This document shows positions 44,011-55,761 of a stretch of 64,000 bases of DNA, one piece after another. Under the pieces are notes generated by a model. It did no database searches. It saw only the letters and a program-made list of their open reading frames with translations, and was not told where the DNA came from. Numbering within the stretch: position 1 is the first letter of the stretch; the number at the start of each line of letters is the position of its first letter. The translations under genes were made by a program, and so were the position numbers. Source of the stretch: Platanthera guangdongensis (taxonomy: Eukaryota; Streptophyta; Magnoliopsida; Asparagales; Orchidaceae); the NCBI GenBank assembly GCA_039583875.1, contig CM077147.1, positions 113,766,440 to 113,830,439 on the forward strand. The letters run 5' to 3'.

Positions 44011-44033
44011 TACTTAGTTAAATTTGTCATTCT

Positions 44034-47000
44034 TATTCTAATTTCAGCATGCCTAATTAAATTTTAAAATAATTGAATTTAGTTTCATCCAGAGGTTTGG
44101 TGAACATATCAGCAATTTGAAAATTTGTATTGACAAATTCTAAACTTATATCTTCCTTTTTAACATGATCTATAAGAAAATGAAATCTTATTTCTATATG
44201 CTTTATTCTGCTATGTGAAACAGGATTTCTAGCAATAGAAATGACACTAGTAGAATCACAAAATCATGGAGTTCTACTTACCTGGATTCCATAATTTTCA
44301 AGTTGATGTTGAATCCATAATAACTGAGCACAACAGTTGCCTGCAGCAACATATTCAGACTCAGCAGTGAAAATAGCCACACTTGTCTGCTTTTTACTGC
44401 TCCAAGACACCAATCTTCCTCCTAAAAACTAATATGTGCCAGTTGTACTTTTCCTGTCTTCTTTACATCCTGCAAAGTCTGCATCTGAATACCCAGTCAG
44501 TAGAAAATCTCTATTCTTAGGGTAACAAAGGCCAAGATTTGGTGTTCCCTTAAGATATATCTAAATTCTTTTGACTGTAGTATAATGAGACTCTTTAGGG
44601 CAGGCTTGATACCTAGCACAGACACATGTAGCATACATGATGTCTGGTCTACTAGCAGTTAAGTATAAAAGGGAGCCAATTATCCCTCTATATAAAGACT
44701 CATCTACAGTTTTCCCTACATCATCTTTGCCTATAGGCATACTTGACCCCATTGGAGTTCTCATGACGGAGGCTGACTCCATACCATATTTCTTAATCAA
44801 TTCCTTGGTGAACTTAGACTGAGATATGGACAAGCCATCATCAGTCTGTCTAACTTGGAGTCCCAAGAAGAATTTCAGCTCACCCATACTGCTTATCTCA
44901 AACTTCCCTTGCATAAGTTTGACAAACTTTCTACAAAGGTTGTTTTCTGTTGATCCAAAGATAATGTCATCAACATATATCTGAACTAGGATCATCTTGC
45001 ACTTTGATTCCCTAAGGAATAGAGTTTTGTCTATTTTACCCCTTGAGAATTTGTTCTCAATGAGGAATATAAACATGGTTTCATACCAAGCCCTAGGGGC
45101 TTGTTTCAAACCATATAGTGCATTCTTAAGCCTATAAACATACTTAGGATAGAGAGAATCTACAAAACCTGAGGGTTGTTCAACATAGACTTCCTCTTTT
45201 AAGTCACCATTTAAAAATGCTGACTTGACATCCATTTGGAATACCTTGAACCCTTGGTATGCTCCATAGGCAAGGAATAGCCTTATTGCTTCCAACCTTT
45301 CCACTGGAGAAAATGTCTGATCAAAGTCTATTCCCTCTTCCTGCCTGTAGCCTTTTGCTACCAGTCTTGCTTTGTTTTTGACTATGATGCCATTTTCATG
45401 TAGCTTGTTCCTGTAGATCCACTTAGTCCCTATGATATTATGATACTTTGGTTTAGGAACCAGCTCCCATACTTTACATCTTCTGAATTGATTCAACTCC
45501 TCCTGCATTGCATCAATCTAGTTTGGGTCTTGTATGGCTTCTTCAAATTTCTTGGGTTCCATTTGGGACAGGAAACTTGAGCAAAGAACTGTGTTCATCT
45601 TCCTACTCCTTGTCTGGATATCATGTCTTGGATCGCCAATAATTTGGTGTGCTGGATGATCCTTTATATGCCTTGTTACTAGAGGAAATCCATCTACACC
45701 TTGATTTTATCCAATCTCTTCAACATGCTGTACTTCATTGTTCTCTTCATCAGCTTGAGGGTCTTGTACTCCCCCTGGACACCAGCCATTATTTTGTTCA
45801 TCCTGCCTTGCAGGTTGGTCTTCATTAATGGTTAGCTTGTCCATCTTTTCCTTCAAACTTATAGGGCTACAAGATACACTAGACTGCTCACAGTTGATTA
45901 GTTCAGTTTCATCAAAGACTATATGAACAGATTCTTCTACAACTTGAGTAGTCAAGTTATAGACCCTGTAAGCTATACTGTTGTTGCTGTACCCAACAAA
46001 TGTCCCTTCTTGGGATTTGGCAGCAAACTTAGTTAAATAAGACTTTCCATTATTAAATACATAACACTTGCTACCAAAGATCCTAAAATAGGATATGTTT
46101 GGTTTTCTGCTTTTCATAATCTCATAGGGTGTCTTTTTATGACTTTTAGTGATGGATGCTCTATTGAGAACATGACATGCAGTGTTTACTACGTCAGCCC
46201 AGAAATATTCTGGGAGAGAAGTGTCACTTAGTAGTGTTCTACTAGCCTCAATAAGAGTCCTATTCTTTCTTTCAGCAATACCATTTTGCTGAGGAGTTCT
46301 AAGTGAGGAGAACTCTTGATGAATCCCTAATTTTTCACAAAATCTTGTCATGCATTCAGACTGAAATTCAGTCTCATTGTCACTTTTGATTTTGACCACT
46401 GAACTGTTAAGTTCATTCTGAATTTGTCTAACAAAATTGTGGAAGACAGTAGGGGTTTCAGATTTCTGCCTCGGAAAGAAAACCCAAGTAAATCTAGAAT
46501 ATCATCCACAACTACAAGTGTATAGACTTTCCTACCTAGACTATGAACTGGCATAGGACCAAATAGATCCTTATACAGGAGGTACAAACACTTCACAAAA
46601 TCTTTGGTTTCATGTCCAGGAAAAGAGGTCTTGGTCTGTTTGCCCTTTTGGCAAGCTGAACATACACCCTCTTTTATGCACTTGAACTGAGGACCATTCC
46701 TCACTAACTCCATGCTATAGAGTTGGCCTATAGTCTTATAGTTAAGGTGAGCTAGCCTCTTGTGCCATTTGACACAATGAGATGCTTTCTCATCTGCAAC
46801 TAAACATATAAGATAATTTTATTCTCACAATCAAAACTGAGATAATAAACATTTCCTTTTATATATCCTGACAAGATGACCTCTTGATCACTGGTCCTTC
46901 TAATCTGACACCCATTATTAATAAATGAAGTGTCATAACCAAGATCACTTAGTTGGCTTGTGCTTATTAGGTTGTGTTTCAAACCTTTTACATAAGCCAC

Positions 47001-47207
47001 TTGTGTGATAGTAATTGTGCCATTGGAAATGTTACCAAACCCTTTGATGATCCCCTTTTGAGATCCACCAAAGATTACTTTGGGTCCATTCTCTATGGGA
47101 GAGTAGTCCTTTAGCATCCTTCTTGTTCCAGTCATGTGCCTGGAACAACCACTGTCCAAGTAACATATTGGTGTATGGCCACTTGGACTCACCTACATCA
47201 AATATAA
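44034..47207 (-). pseudogene. pol: S2 Pol (PR-IN-RT-RH), heavily broken
   Basis: Protease [10 protein letters not shown] (about 47150), integrase [12 protein letters not shown] in a diverged YKDLFGPM, KSDNETEFQ (normally RSDHGTEF; the Asp is kept) and [26 protein letters not shown] and YVDDIIFGS, and RNase H blocks readable to 44034. There are several frameshifts (about 46800, 46400, 44560) and stops, including one between the gag stop and the protease. The DHG to DNE change in integrase is a further sign of decay. Confidence 0.85.
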
Positions 47208-49446
47208 TTACTTAACCTTAGAACCCCAATAAGTATTGGGTTCTAGGTTTAGGTTAGTCTGAAACTTGACTGATTTCCCTGCAGTCTTTCTAACAGGTAA
47301 GCTGACATTCTTCCTAACACTGGTGTTGTGCCAGCAATCTATAGCATAATGCCCAACCTTGCCACGACACCATCACTCATGTATATTGTATCTTCTTTTA
47401 GATACAGTCTTAATAGCCTTGCTGTCAGCTATCCTTTTGTTTAGTGCTGAGGCTGGTGCATCAAATACTAATGATTCCTGAAGAACATGGTGTTTTTGTA
47501 CATGGGCTGCCTTATTGACCCTTGCACCCTTGATATTTAGAATACCAGCCTTACAGTGACCATGTGTACTGTCATGGTCATACCTGTTGGTAGGCTGCAC
47601 CACTTTTCTGAAAGAAATAGGGGGTTTGAAGATTAGTGGCTGAACTGGGGCTTTGCCTTTTCTTTTAGAATTTACTGCCCTAGTTCTTCTCTTAAAACCT
47701 AGACATATCTTACTCTTTTGGGCAATAAAGTTATCAATCAAAGGTAAGACAGAATTTGGCTTTGAGAATTTAGCCACAAGTTCATTTTCTCTTTGTAGTC
47801 TGACTTCCAGACCCTTGATCTGATCATTTTTGAATGTAATTATTCCCATCTAAATAAAAGTTATATTTTTTTAGCTTGACAACCTCATTCATCTTCTGAT
47901 CCAGCAATTTTTCTGAATCAGATGCATCCAACTTAAGAGCAGCAATTTCCTTAGCCTGGTTTTTGACAAGGTTTCTTCTTCTCTTAAGTGCATGCAGTAG
48001 ATCACCATACTCATCAATAAGTTGATGTACATCCCCTTCAGATTTTGAACCATCCACATCTCTTGATGTAGATGCTTCTGATTCTGATCCATTATAATAA
48101 TCAGAAACTGATGAAAGGTTGTTTACCTTACTGGGACTAGGCTGATCCTAGCACTGATTTTCTTCAGATATAGCCATCAGCCCTTTGCAATGAATATCAA
48201 TACCATTGATAGAATCCAACATTTGCAAGAATTCTGTCTCCTCTGAATCTTCTTCAGTTGTAAACAGTCCAATGTAGGCTTCAGCTTTAGAATCTGATGA
48301 TGAGGAATTACTCCAACTTTTATCCTTCTTTACAACAAAGGATCTCTCCTTCTTGCTCTTGTTTTGCAGTTTCTTCTTGTCATTTGATTCCTTTCTTTTG
48401 TCAGGACAGTCAACAAATACTTGTCCAGGCCTGTTGCAACAATAGCAATCAATCTTAGTAGAAGTTAATTTACTAGGTTTAGTGCCATACCTATCCTTTC
48501 TTGAAGATTTCCTTTTCTGATAATAATCATCCTTGGACTGTGAGGAGGATGGCTTGGATCTCCATTGTTTTTTATTTAAGAATCTTTGAAATTACCTTGT
48601 AAAAGCAGCAAAGTCTTCATCAGAATTAAGGCTGTCTGATGTATGATTGTCAGAATTTTCTGAGATGACTTTAGCAGCTTTCTTAGGAGGAGATGGAGAC
48701 ATCCTCCTATCCTTCTTTGTGGCTTCAACCTTGAAGGCAACTTACTTCTCTCTGTATTCAGACTTATTGCTTTTCTCCTCCTCCTTTCTAGTAGTGAGCT
48801 GCATCTCATAGGATAATAATTTTCCAAATAGAGTTGGTGGAGGTATATCTGCAAGCTTGGCCACCTCTCTGATGACACATATTTTAGTATCCCAGTCCTT
48901 GGTTAGAGATCTAAGAAACTTATCATTTGGCTCATATGTGCTAAAAACCCTTCCATATGACATTAGCTCATTGACTGTTCTGAAAATCTTCTTGTAGCAC
49001 TCAGTTATACTGTCTGTTTTGGCTTGTCTAAAACTTCCATATTCCTGATTAAGCATAGACTTCCTGTCTTCTCTCACTTCTTCTAATCCCTCCATGTAGA
49101 CAATTAAGGTGTCCCACATCTCCTTGGAGGTTTTGCAGTGAATCAAGTTTTGGAATGTTGAGTCATCGATAGCACTAACTATTATGTTCTGTGCTCTCTT
49201 ATCCATAGTAACTAAGATGATCTCATCCTTTGTCATTTCAGAATAATCTTTTGGAGTCCTGAGATTTGCATCAAGAACTGAGATTTTCATAGGAATGAAT
49301 GACCCTTCTTTAAGTGTAATATAGATTATTGGGTCAGATGCTTTCATAAACAACCTGAATCTCTCTTTCCAAATACCAAAAATTTCTCTCCTACAGATAG
49401 GTAATTTCATGAATCGAAGTTCCTTGAGATTTTCTCCTGAACCCAT
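47208..49446 (-). pseudogene. gag: S2 Gag, broken, both zinc knuckles damaged
   Basis: It starts MGSGENLKELRFMKLPICRREI at 49446; the stop corresponding to that of S3 is at 47208-47210. Frameshifts occur near 48750, 48060 and 47850. The first knuckle reads CYCCNRPGQVFVDC, with Gln in place of the zinc-binding His. The second has lost its first two Cys positions (a TGA and an Arg) before GKVGHYAIDC. Confidence 0.82.
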
Positions 49447-49511
49447 TTTGTCTCAATGTTAACTGCCTTATAGATCAACTCAGATTGTTAAGTCTTTTCT
49501 TGAGCAACCTG

Positions 49512-49523
49512 ACTCTGATAGCA
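49512..49523 (-). other. S2 primer binding site (mutated)
   Basis: Minus strand TGCTATCAGAGT, two mismatches to TGGTATCAGAGC. It lies two bases after the LTR end. Confidence 0.7.
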
Positions 49524-49525
49524 CT

Positions 49526-51098
49526 TGAAAGAATTGGTTTCAAGATGTCCTAAACACCTAGAGGGGGGGGGGGGTGAATAGGTTCAATTCTTTTTCTTAA
49601 GGCAGATAATCTTTTCACTGTTAGATCACAGATTATTCAGCACAACACAGAATAAACAACACAGCAACACAGAAGACACACAGTTTTATAGTGGTTCCCC
49701 AAGTGATGGGTGCATCCACTTTTCCCCTTCGTCTATCTAGCATTGTACTAGATTCAGCCTAACTTCCTTCATCCTTCTCAGATTCGCAGATCTTGCAACT
49801 CAGAACCTTGAAAGGTCCCTATAGCTCAGACTTCAGCAAGTACTACAACTCAGATCCTCCTAGAGAATCCTACCTCAGAGTGAGTCCACACTCCTACACC
49901 TCAGGCAATTAAGCCCTACCTCAGGATCTTCCTAGGTCTACAACTCAGAGAACTTAATCTCCTACCTCAGGCACTCTGCCCTACCTCAGCCTTTATAAAT
50001 TTAGGATAACAACTTAGAGGAATAATCCTCCTACACTCAGATCTGTAAAAGATCCTACAAAAATTGAAAATAAAGAGAATAATTCCTTTACCCAGATAAA
50101 GAGAGAAAGGGTGAAGGCTTCTTGACCAGTTCTTGATAGATCTGACCACCCTAGAATCAACCTGTCTTAGCTTCTTCAAAGTTTCTTGAATCTGAACAAA
50201 GTAAGGTTGATCTCCTTGAAGTTGGAGATGATCCTAAATCCAGCTTCTTCTTAATCAGATGTGGTTCTGATTTCTTCTTGCATACTATTCAGGATCTGCC
50301 CTCTCTGGATGACTTGTCGATTTCTGGATGAAGACTTCTCTCCTTGTTGTTAATTCTTCATTACTTTGATTTGATAATAGAACATGTCTTTATATAGGCT
50401 CCATCTGAGATTACTGGCTGATCTGGTTCCTAATGGCCTTCTGATAGATCTGACAGAAAGAGCAACTGTGTTGATCATGACAGTTGTCAAGTCTCCAGTC
50501 ATTATATCTGATACTTCAATGAACTTCAGCTTAGCAGCAATATGTCGAGACAATACTGCAGATATGTCGACACAAATAGTTCATGTGTCGACACAATCCT
50601 TGGTGCTGTCAACACAGCTTGCATAATGTCGACACAACACTTCTCTATCTCCTTGACATAGCTTATGCAGAATGTGTCGACACAAGTACTGTGTGTCGAC
50701 ACAATCACTTCTTGTCTTAACATAGTTGACTTTAACAAAAATTCTGGTGTGTGTCGACACAAGTCCTGTGTGTCGACAGAATCTCTGTGTGTCAACATAA
50801 GTCATGTGTGTCGACATAAACTGTCTCCCGGTGTCGACACAGTCTTTGTCGACAGAATCTCTGTGTGTTGACACAAGTCCTGTGTGTCGACACAAACTGG
50901 CTCCTGGTGTCGACATAACCTTTCCCATGTGTCGACACAATGCTTCTCAAGTGTCGATACTTGTACTTAGAAAATTTTCTTTCATTTTCTTAACCTGCAC
51001 ATGGAAACTCAACACCACATCAAATACACCTTGATGAATATCATTGAGTTAGGTGAGGCTTCTCCAAATCTAGTACACATATTCCAATGTACCCAACA
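49526..51098 (-). repeat. S2 5' LTR
   Basis: 1573 bp, edges TGAAAGAATTGG and GTACCCAACA. It is the same as 5274-6927 except that the palindrome cluster (50541-50960) is about 80 bp shorter and lacks the block found at about 6540-6620 of the 3' LTR. Confidence 0.9.
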
Positions 51099-51672
51099 CA
51101 ATCCTTCCAAAGTTGGGAGTGCGTAGGCTGTCCTTAATTTTGTCGAACAATAGAGCACCCCAGTGCAACCTCTTCCTGCAGATAATTACAACTATCACCT
51201 TGAACATTTCTGTAGAAAGGTAGTCATAAGATCCAGTTTTACACAGCAGTACTTTGCCAATGATGTCTGAAAGAAGTTTTTCGTCATCGTTTATCCCTTT
51301 TCTTTTGATCGCTTTTGTACCTCTGGGCAAACCGTAGGATAGCATAGCCCTTGTGAAGTCCTCCTCGTCGAGGTGATCTGCTTCTTCACAAGCTTGAAGC
51401 CGCAAATACCTTAACATAAGAGAGGCTTTCACCTTAACCTTGTAATTTTGAATCTTGCTCTTAATAACTGTGTCTTCATGTCTGAGCTTGGCGTGCTGGA
51501 AGAACTCAAGAACTTCTTTGTACAGAACTTTGCAAGGGCGTTCTAGGACAAAGGACAGTCCTACAGTCTCCAACATGAGAATGACATTCCCGAACTCGTC
51601 TGAAGCAGAAACAAAGCCCGTGCGAACCAACTCTCCTCCTCCTAGAAAACTACTGGTGCTTCTAGGAGCCAT
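51099..51672 (-). pseudogene. S1 extra 3' ORF, N-terminal part
   Basis: It starts at ATG 51672-51670 (MAPRSTSSFLGGGELVRTGF) and is open to about 51090, ending DSLRTPNFGRI at the S2 insertion. It aligns in order with the MAPK...KKPNLGRI domain of S2 and S4 but is clearly diverged (GGELVRTGF for EGYELVRDAF). This half has no lesion; the C-terminal half (3378-5273) does. No TATA box is seen in the ~110 bp left before the G2 insertion, so any internal promoter of S1 has been displaced. Confidence 0.68.
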
Positions 51673-51783
51673 GGAGAAAGCCGAGATCTGGATTTCTGAA
51701 GAAAAGTTCCATGTTGCTCCAAAAACAAGACTTGTCAGAATCGGCGTGTGTAGGGTTACTGGAATCCACCATTGCACGATTCC

Positions 51784-52208
51784 TGTAACGTCCCTGGTTT
51801 TGCGGTATTTATTTTTATTCCTATAATGGCGTAATTTTGACAACAGGGCGTTACGTTATCGCATGATGACTTGTGCCATGGTTAGAGCGTGGTTTTGCTC
51901 TTTGAGTTTTTTGTGTGGCTGGGTTTAGCCTGTTTGCAAGATTCCTTTGCGAGCCAGGTCTGTTTTGGTGACTCGGTGGAGGCTTTTTGGGAATGCTTGT
52001 GTTTTGGCTTCGGGAGGTGTTTGCCCGAGATTTGTTTGTTGAATTTGAGTTTCAACTTCGTCGTTGGTTTCATAACGTCGGTATTTAGCTATGGTGCGAA
52101 TTTCATAGAATTCGGAGTTATTATGGATTTTGGATCGTTTTAGGATTTAATGTGATGTGATATTGATTTGTAAATTGATTAATTAATATTATTATAATAT
52201 ATATATAT
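51784..52208 (+). repeat. G2: gypsy-type LTR, left part
   Basis: It starts TGTAACGTCCCTGG with a nearby inverted match CAGGGCGTTACG (51844-51855), forming a hairpin at the LTR start. It becomes AT-rich and ends in a TATATATA stretch where C1 is inserted. The right part resumes at 60706. The assignment to Ty3/gypsy rests on the TGTAAC start and the promoter-like layout; no coding region is attached. Confidence 0.45.
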
Positions 52209-53364
52209 TGTTGGAGTTACCATGGTGATCTAGAAGTGGTCAAACATGTAATCTCACTGCCAACACGATATGAGCCTGGAGGGTCGCACATTAGAGATGT
52301 GGAGAAGTTGGATGATTGACTGTGTTGGTAAAGGTTACCAATCACCAACCTGAATGGGGTTATGGGCAAAGTGTTGCCTTAAAGGATCGTCGGGTTGGGC
52401 AAATGTTGCCTTGAAGGATTGGTAAGATTAGTCGACAGAGGGTCGACGATAGTCGACCTTCGGTCGACGATCGTCGACCGCGGGTCGACGTGTATCGTCG
52501 ACCGCGTTTCGACGAGTATCGTCGACCGCGGGTCGACGAGTATCGTCGACCGCGGGTCGACTATCGTCGACCGCAAGGTCGACGATCGTCGACCGCAGAT
52601 CGATGATTATCGTCAACCCACGTTCGACGTGAATCGTCGAGTATTGTACTATGATTCTCGCCGACTGATACTCGCCGACTGATTCTCGCCGATCCTAGGT
52701 GATTCTCGCCGATTGATTCTCACCGAATCTGCTAGGTGATTCTCGCCGATTCTGGAACCCTAATTTTCTGAGTGGTCTGCGGATAGCGATATTCCTAAGT
52801 CTGTTTATGCCTTTGGTTAAATAGATACTTAGGGTTTTCGGGAATGCTCTCTGATCGAATTGGATGCGATTGTCGGCCCTTTGACCGAGACAAAAGCGAC
52901 GGAAGTGTTCCGCCGTTCTTCGTTCGTTCCGCCAATCCCGAATCCCGCCGACGGAAGTGTTCCGCCGCCGTGCTCGCTCCGTCGACCTCCTCCTCTCCGG
53001 CGATTGTCGCTGGTGTTGCTATCCCTGGCGCGGACCTAGCAGTCCGTGGAAAAGCAAGGTGTGGTCATTCTCTTTCCCGATTATCCGTGCGACCGAAAAG
53101 TCGGTGTTCTCCCGCTCGTGTGGATTTCTGCAGAGACATGGATATCATTCCACATAGAACTCGCCACCAGCAAGAACACGAAGCTTGGAGCATCTCCGTT
53201 GAGTTGTGACTCAACGCCACCGAGGTAATTTTTGCCTAGTTGTATGTTAACTTCTTGATTCAACTACCATGGCCCGATCCCATCTCTTTTGGGTTTTTCT
53301 TGATGTTTTTTATTCTTCCGCTGCGTGCACAAGTGTTGTGCCATCCTCATAGAGAAACCCAACA
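52209..53364 (+). repeat. C1 5' LTR
   Basis: It carries a short, diverged palindromic array (52431-52615, about seven units), then GATTCTCGCCGA-type repeats (52650-52755), a damaged TATA (GGTTAAATAG near 52817; the 3' LTR has GGTATAAATAG) and a GC-rich leader. The 121-codon ORF at 52844-53209 is repeated in the 3' LTR and is not supported as a gene. Confidence 0.92.
52431..52615. repeat. C1 5' LTR palindromic array, diverged
   Basis: About seven units of TCGTCGACC-GCG-GGTCGACG or relatives (GCGTTTCGACG, CTTCGGTCGACG), of unequal length. It is the counterpart of the 18-unit array at 59471-59902. Confidence 0.88.
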
Positions 53365-53365
53365 G

Positions 53366-53377
53366 TGGTATCAGAGG
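53366..53377 (+). other. C1 primer binding site
   Basis: TGGTATCAGAGG, one base after the 5' LTR end (53364); iMet type. Confidence 0.82.
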
Positions 53378-54420
53378 GAGGTTGCGGCCATGATTGTTGT
53401 ATTGGAATTTTTGTTATTCCAGTGCGTGTAAACCTAGGGATTTAGAAGTGTTCTAAATGTCCAGATTTAGTCTTGTTACCCCGCCAAGAACGTCTGGGAT
53501 TTCGTGTAAATTTCTAATTGTTAGAAATTGTAGTCTCCTTAGCAGTAACCATCCCTCGAGATTGTTTTGGATTTTGAATCCAACATAGAGAGATGAGCTT
53601 GTCTACTGCTTTAAGTTGAGTTGTCTTTGCTTTTGTCCAATGCATGTAAATCTGAGGATTTGGAAGTTTCCGGATGTTCAGATTTAGTCCTTCCTTCTAT
53701 CAAATGTTGATGGTGTCAGGTTGTGCACATAAGGGATGCATGCGGTTTTAGAAAAATTGTTTTTCTTTGGATGTGCACATTGATCAAATGTTGATCATGG
53801 TTAACTGTTAACCTATTATTAAAATCCCTTCATCAAATATTAAGTGTTCGGATGCCTTCCGATGGATGACACTCTTCCTGCCTCGATCGATGAAGTGTGG
53901 GCTTGCCAAAGCAAGGTGCATTAATCTATCTTGGTAAGGGTGCGAGCGGATAATTGTGATATCCCACTGTCGACATCGGGTCCAGCTTAACTTGGTGACC
54001 TCAAAGGTTGAGTGCCTAGAGGCATAGGGTTGGCATGCACCATATGATGGATGCGAGTAAGGAGTTATTCACCAACCATACAAGAATTGCATGAGGATGC
54101 AATTGGCAAGCGTTGCCTACCTAAATAACCGCATCGTGAGAGGAAAGCCAAAGCTGACTCATTGTGTTGGTGAAATACGGATCTTGTTCACTAAGAGAGT
54201 AGCTCGCATGAACTCTCCGAATTGTTAGTGAGGGCTATCATTTCGAATAAAATAGTGGGAGTGTTTTAATTGAAGTCCAAATTAAAATAAATTGTATTTG
54301 AAATTTTGGTAATGATTTTATTCTGCATAAATTCTTGTAGAATTCCATGCAAGTGTTTCACACTCCACGTTGTCTCTGAGAGCCATCCTTGAGAAGGATA
54401 AGCTCAGTGGGACTAATTAA
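53378..54420 (+). other. C1 5' leader (~1 kb)
   Basis: Untranslated sequence between primer site and gag, without ORFs of note. Just before 54421 the reading frame ...LEKDKLSGTN resembles the normal gag N-terminus of this copia type and is cut by TAA at 54418-54420. The original start therefore probably lies ~40 bp further upstream, where no in-frame ATG is now seen. Confidence 0.55.
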
Positions 54421-55167
54421 ATGGACTGGTACAGGAACCTGAGAATTGTTCTCAGGCAAGAGCGAAAGCTCTATGTCTTGGAAGAAGAAGCCCCCGAGGT
54501 GCCGACCGGGAACTCTTCCCGTGCTGAGAAGGATGCTTATAAGAAGTATACTGATGATGCTTTAGATGTCGAATGCCTTATGCTTTCCACTATGAACTCT
54601 GAGCTTCAGAAGCAACATGAGAACATGGGGTGCAAGGAGATTGACGAGCATCTCAAGAAAACGTTTCAAGGGCAGGCTTGTCAAGAGAGGTTCGACGTCA
54701 CAAAAGCATTGTTTCAGTGCAAGATGGGAGTTCGAGACTCAGTAGGGACTCACGTACTCAAGATGATTGGGTATATAAAGAACCTTGAAAGGCTGGGTTT
54801 TCCTCTTGGTCAAGAGTTGGCCACAGATCTGATCCTGCAATCGTTGCCGGACAGTTATGAGCAGTTCGTCTTGAACTACAACATGAATGAAATAGACAAC
54901 ACACTGCCCGAACTCCTAGGCATGTTGAGAACACCCGAAATCAATATGAAGAAGGCCAAGCCTACCAGCCCCATACTGATGGTGCATAAGGGCAAGGGCA
55001 AGGCCAAGGGCTCTAAGAAGACGAAGGTGGGACCTAAGTCATATCTTGAGCCCAAGTCTTCTGCACTGATGAAAAAGAAAAGCACGGTGAAGGAAGGGAA
55101 ATGCCACCAATGTGGCAAGGCTGGTCATTTGAGGAGGAACTGTCCTTTGTACATTGAAGGTCTGTAG
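54421..55167 (+). pseudogene. gag: C1 Gag (one CCHC knuckle), N-terminus cut
   Basis: 248 codons: MDWYRNLRIVLRQERKLYVLEE is a typical copia gag start region, but normally follows ~20 residues now separated by TAA at 54418-54420. The single knuckle is CHQCGKAGHLRRNC near the C-terminus (about 55098-55142), preceded by a Lys-rich stretch (KGKGKAKGSKKTK). It ends in TAG at 55165-55167, where related elements run straight into the protease in the same frame. Confidence 0.85.
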
Positions 55168-55761
55168 AAAATGAAGGGAGGTATGACTTTCGCTTCAAAT
55201 GTTCATGTTATAGAGATAAACCTTTCTGCTCCTTCATCTTGGGTATTGGATACCGGATGTGGTTCACACATTTGTACAAATGTGAAGGAACTGGGAAGGA
55301 GAAGATTGCTGAGTAAAGGGGAGGTGGACCTCCACGTCGGCAATGGAGCAAGAGTTGCTGCTGTAGTCGTAGGGGTTTACCGTCTTTCTTTGCCCAGTGG
55401 GCTTGTAATAGAACTAGATAATTGTTATTTTGTTCCTATCATAACTAGAAACATTATATCTATTTCATGTTTGGACATGATTGGATTTTCTTTTATAATT
55501 AAGAACAACTGTTGTTCTATATTTAAGAATGATGTTTGTTATGCTGTAGCCCAATTGTTTAATGGTCTTTATGTTTTGAACTTGGACCATCTGATCTGTA
55601 ATGTAGAAAATAATAAAAGACTAAGAACAAATGACTCGAATCCTACATTTCTCTAGCATTGTCGTTTGGGCCATATCAACGAGAAGCGCATATCCAAGCT
55701 CCAAAGAGATGGACTTTTGGACTCATTTGATTATGAATCATTTAAGCGATGCGAATCTTGA
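55168..55761 (+). pseudogene. pol: C1 protease and start of integrase
   Basis: In frame with gag. The protease active site is WVLDTGCGSHIC (about 55238-55270). The frame meets TAG at 55654-55656 in the usual LWHCRLGH motif (the Trp position), continues HCRLGHINEKRISKL, and meets TGA at 55759-55761 in the zinc-binding CESC motif (a Cys position). Both stops therefore hit conserved residues. Confidence 0.85.

Larger units (their letters stand above)
5274..51098 (-). mobile_element. S2: full-length Sirevirus-like element, three times invaded
   Basis: S2 has two LTRs (3' at 5274-6927, 5' at 49526-51098) with flanks TAATC and CAATC, a 5-bp target duplication with one later change. Subtracting S3, S4 and the S5/S6 block with their duplicated target bases leaves about 12.2 kb of its own sequence. 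On the minus strand the order is 5' LTR, primer site, gag (49446-47208), pol (to 44034), internal palindrome cluster and TATA (about 44010-43648), extra ORF (43546-43321, 32362-30268, 18218-17819), 3' UTR (17752-17818 and 6928-7122), 3' LTR. All coding parts are broken. Confidence 0.85.
1267..51783 (-). mobile_element. S1: Sirevirus-like Ty1/copia element, 3' part
   Basis: The visible parts are the 3' LTR (1267-3148), the 3' UTR (3149-3377), the C-terminal part of the extra ORF (3378-5273) and, on the far side of the S2 insertion, the N-terminal part (51099-51672) plus leader to 51783. Gypsy LTR G2 begins at 51784, so gag-pol and the 5' LTR of S1 are not in the window. The two extra-ORF halves meet exactly at the S2 junctions with near-identical 5-bp flanks (TAATC 5269-5273, CAATC 51099-51103), which shows that they are one interrupted unit. 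Confidence 0.7.
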
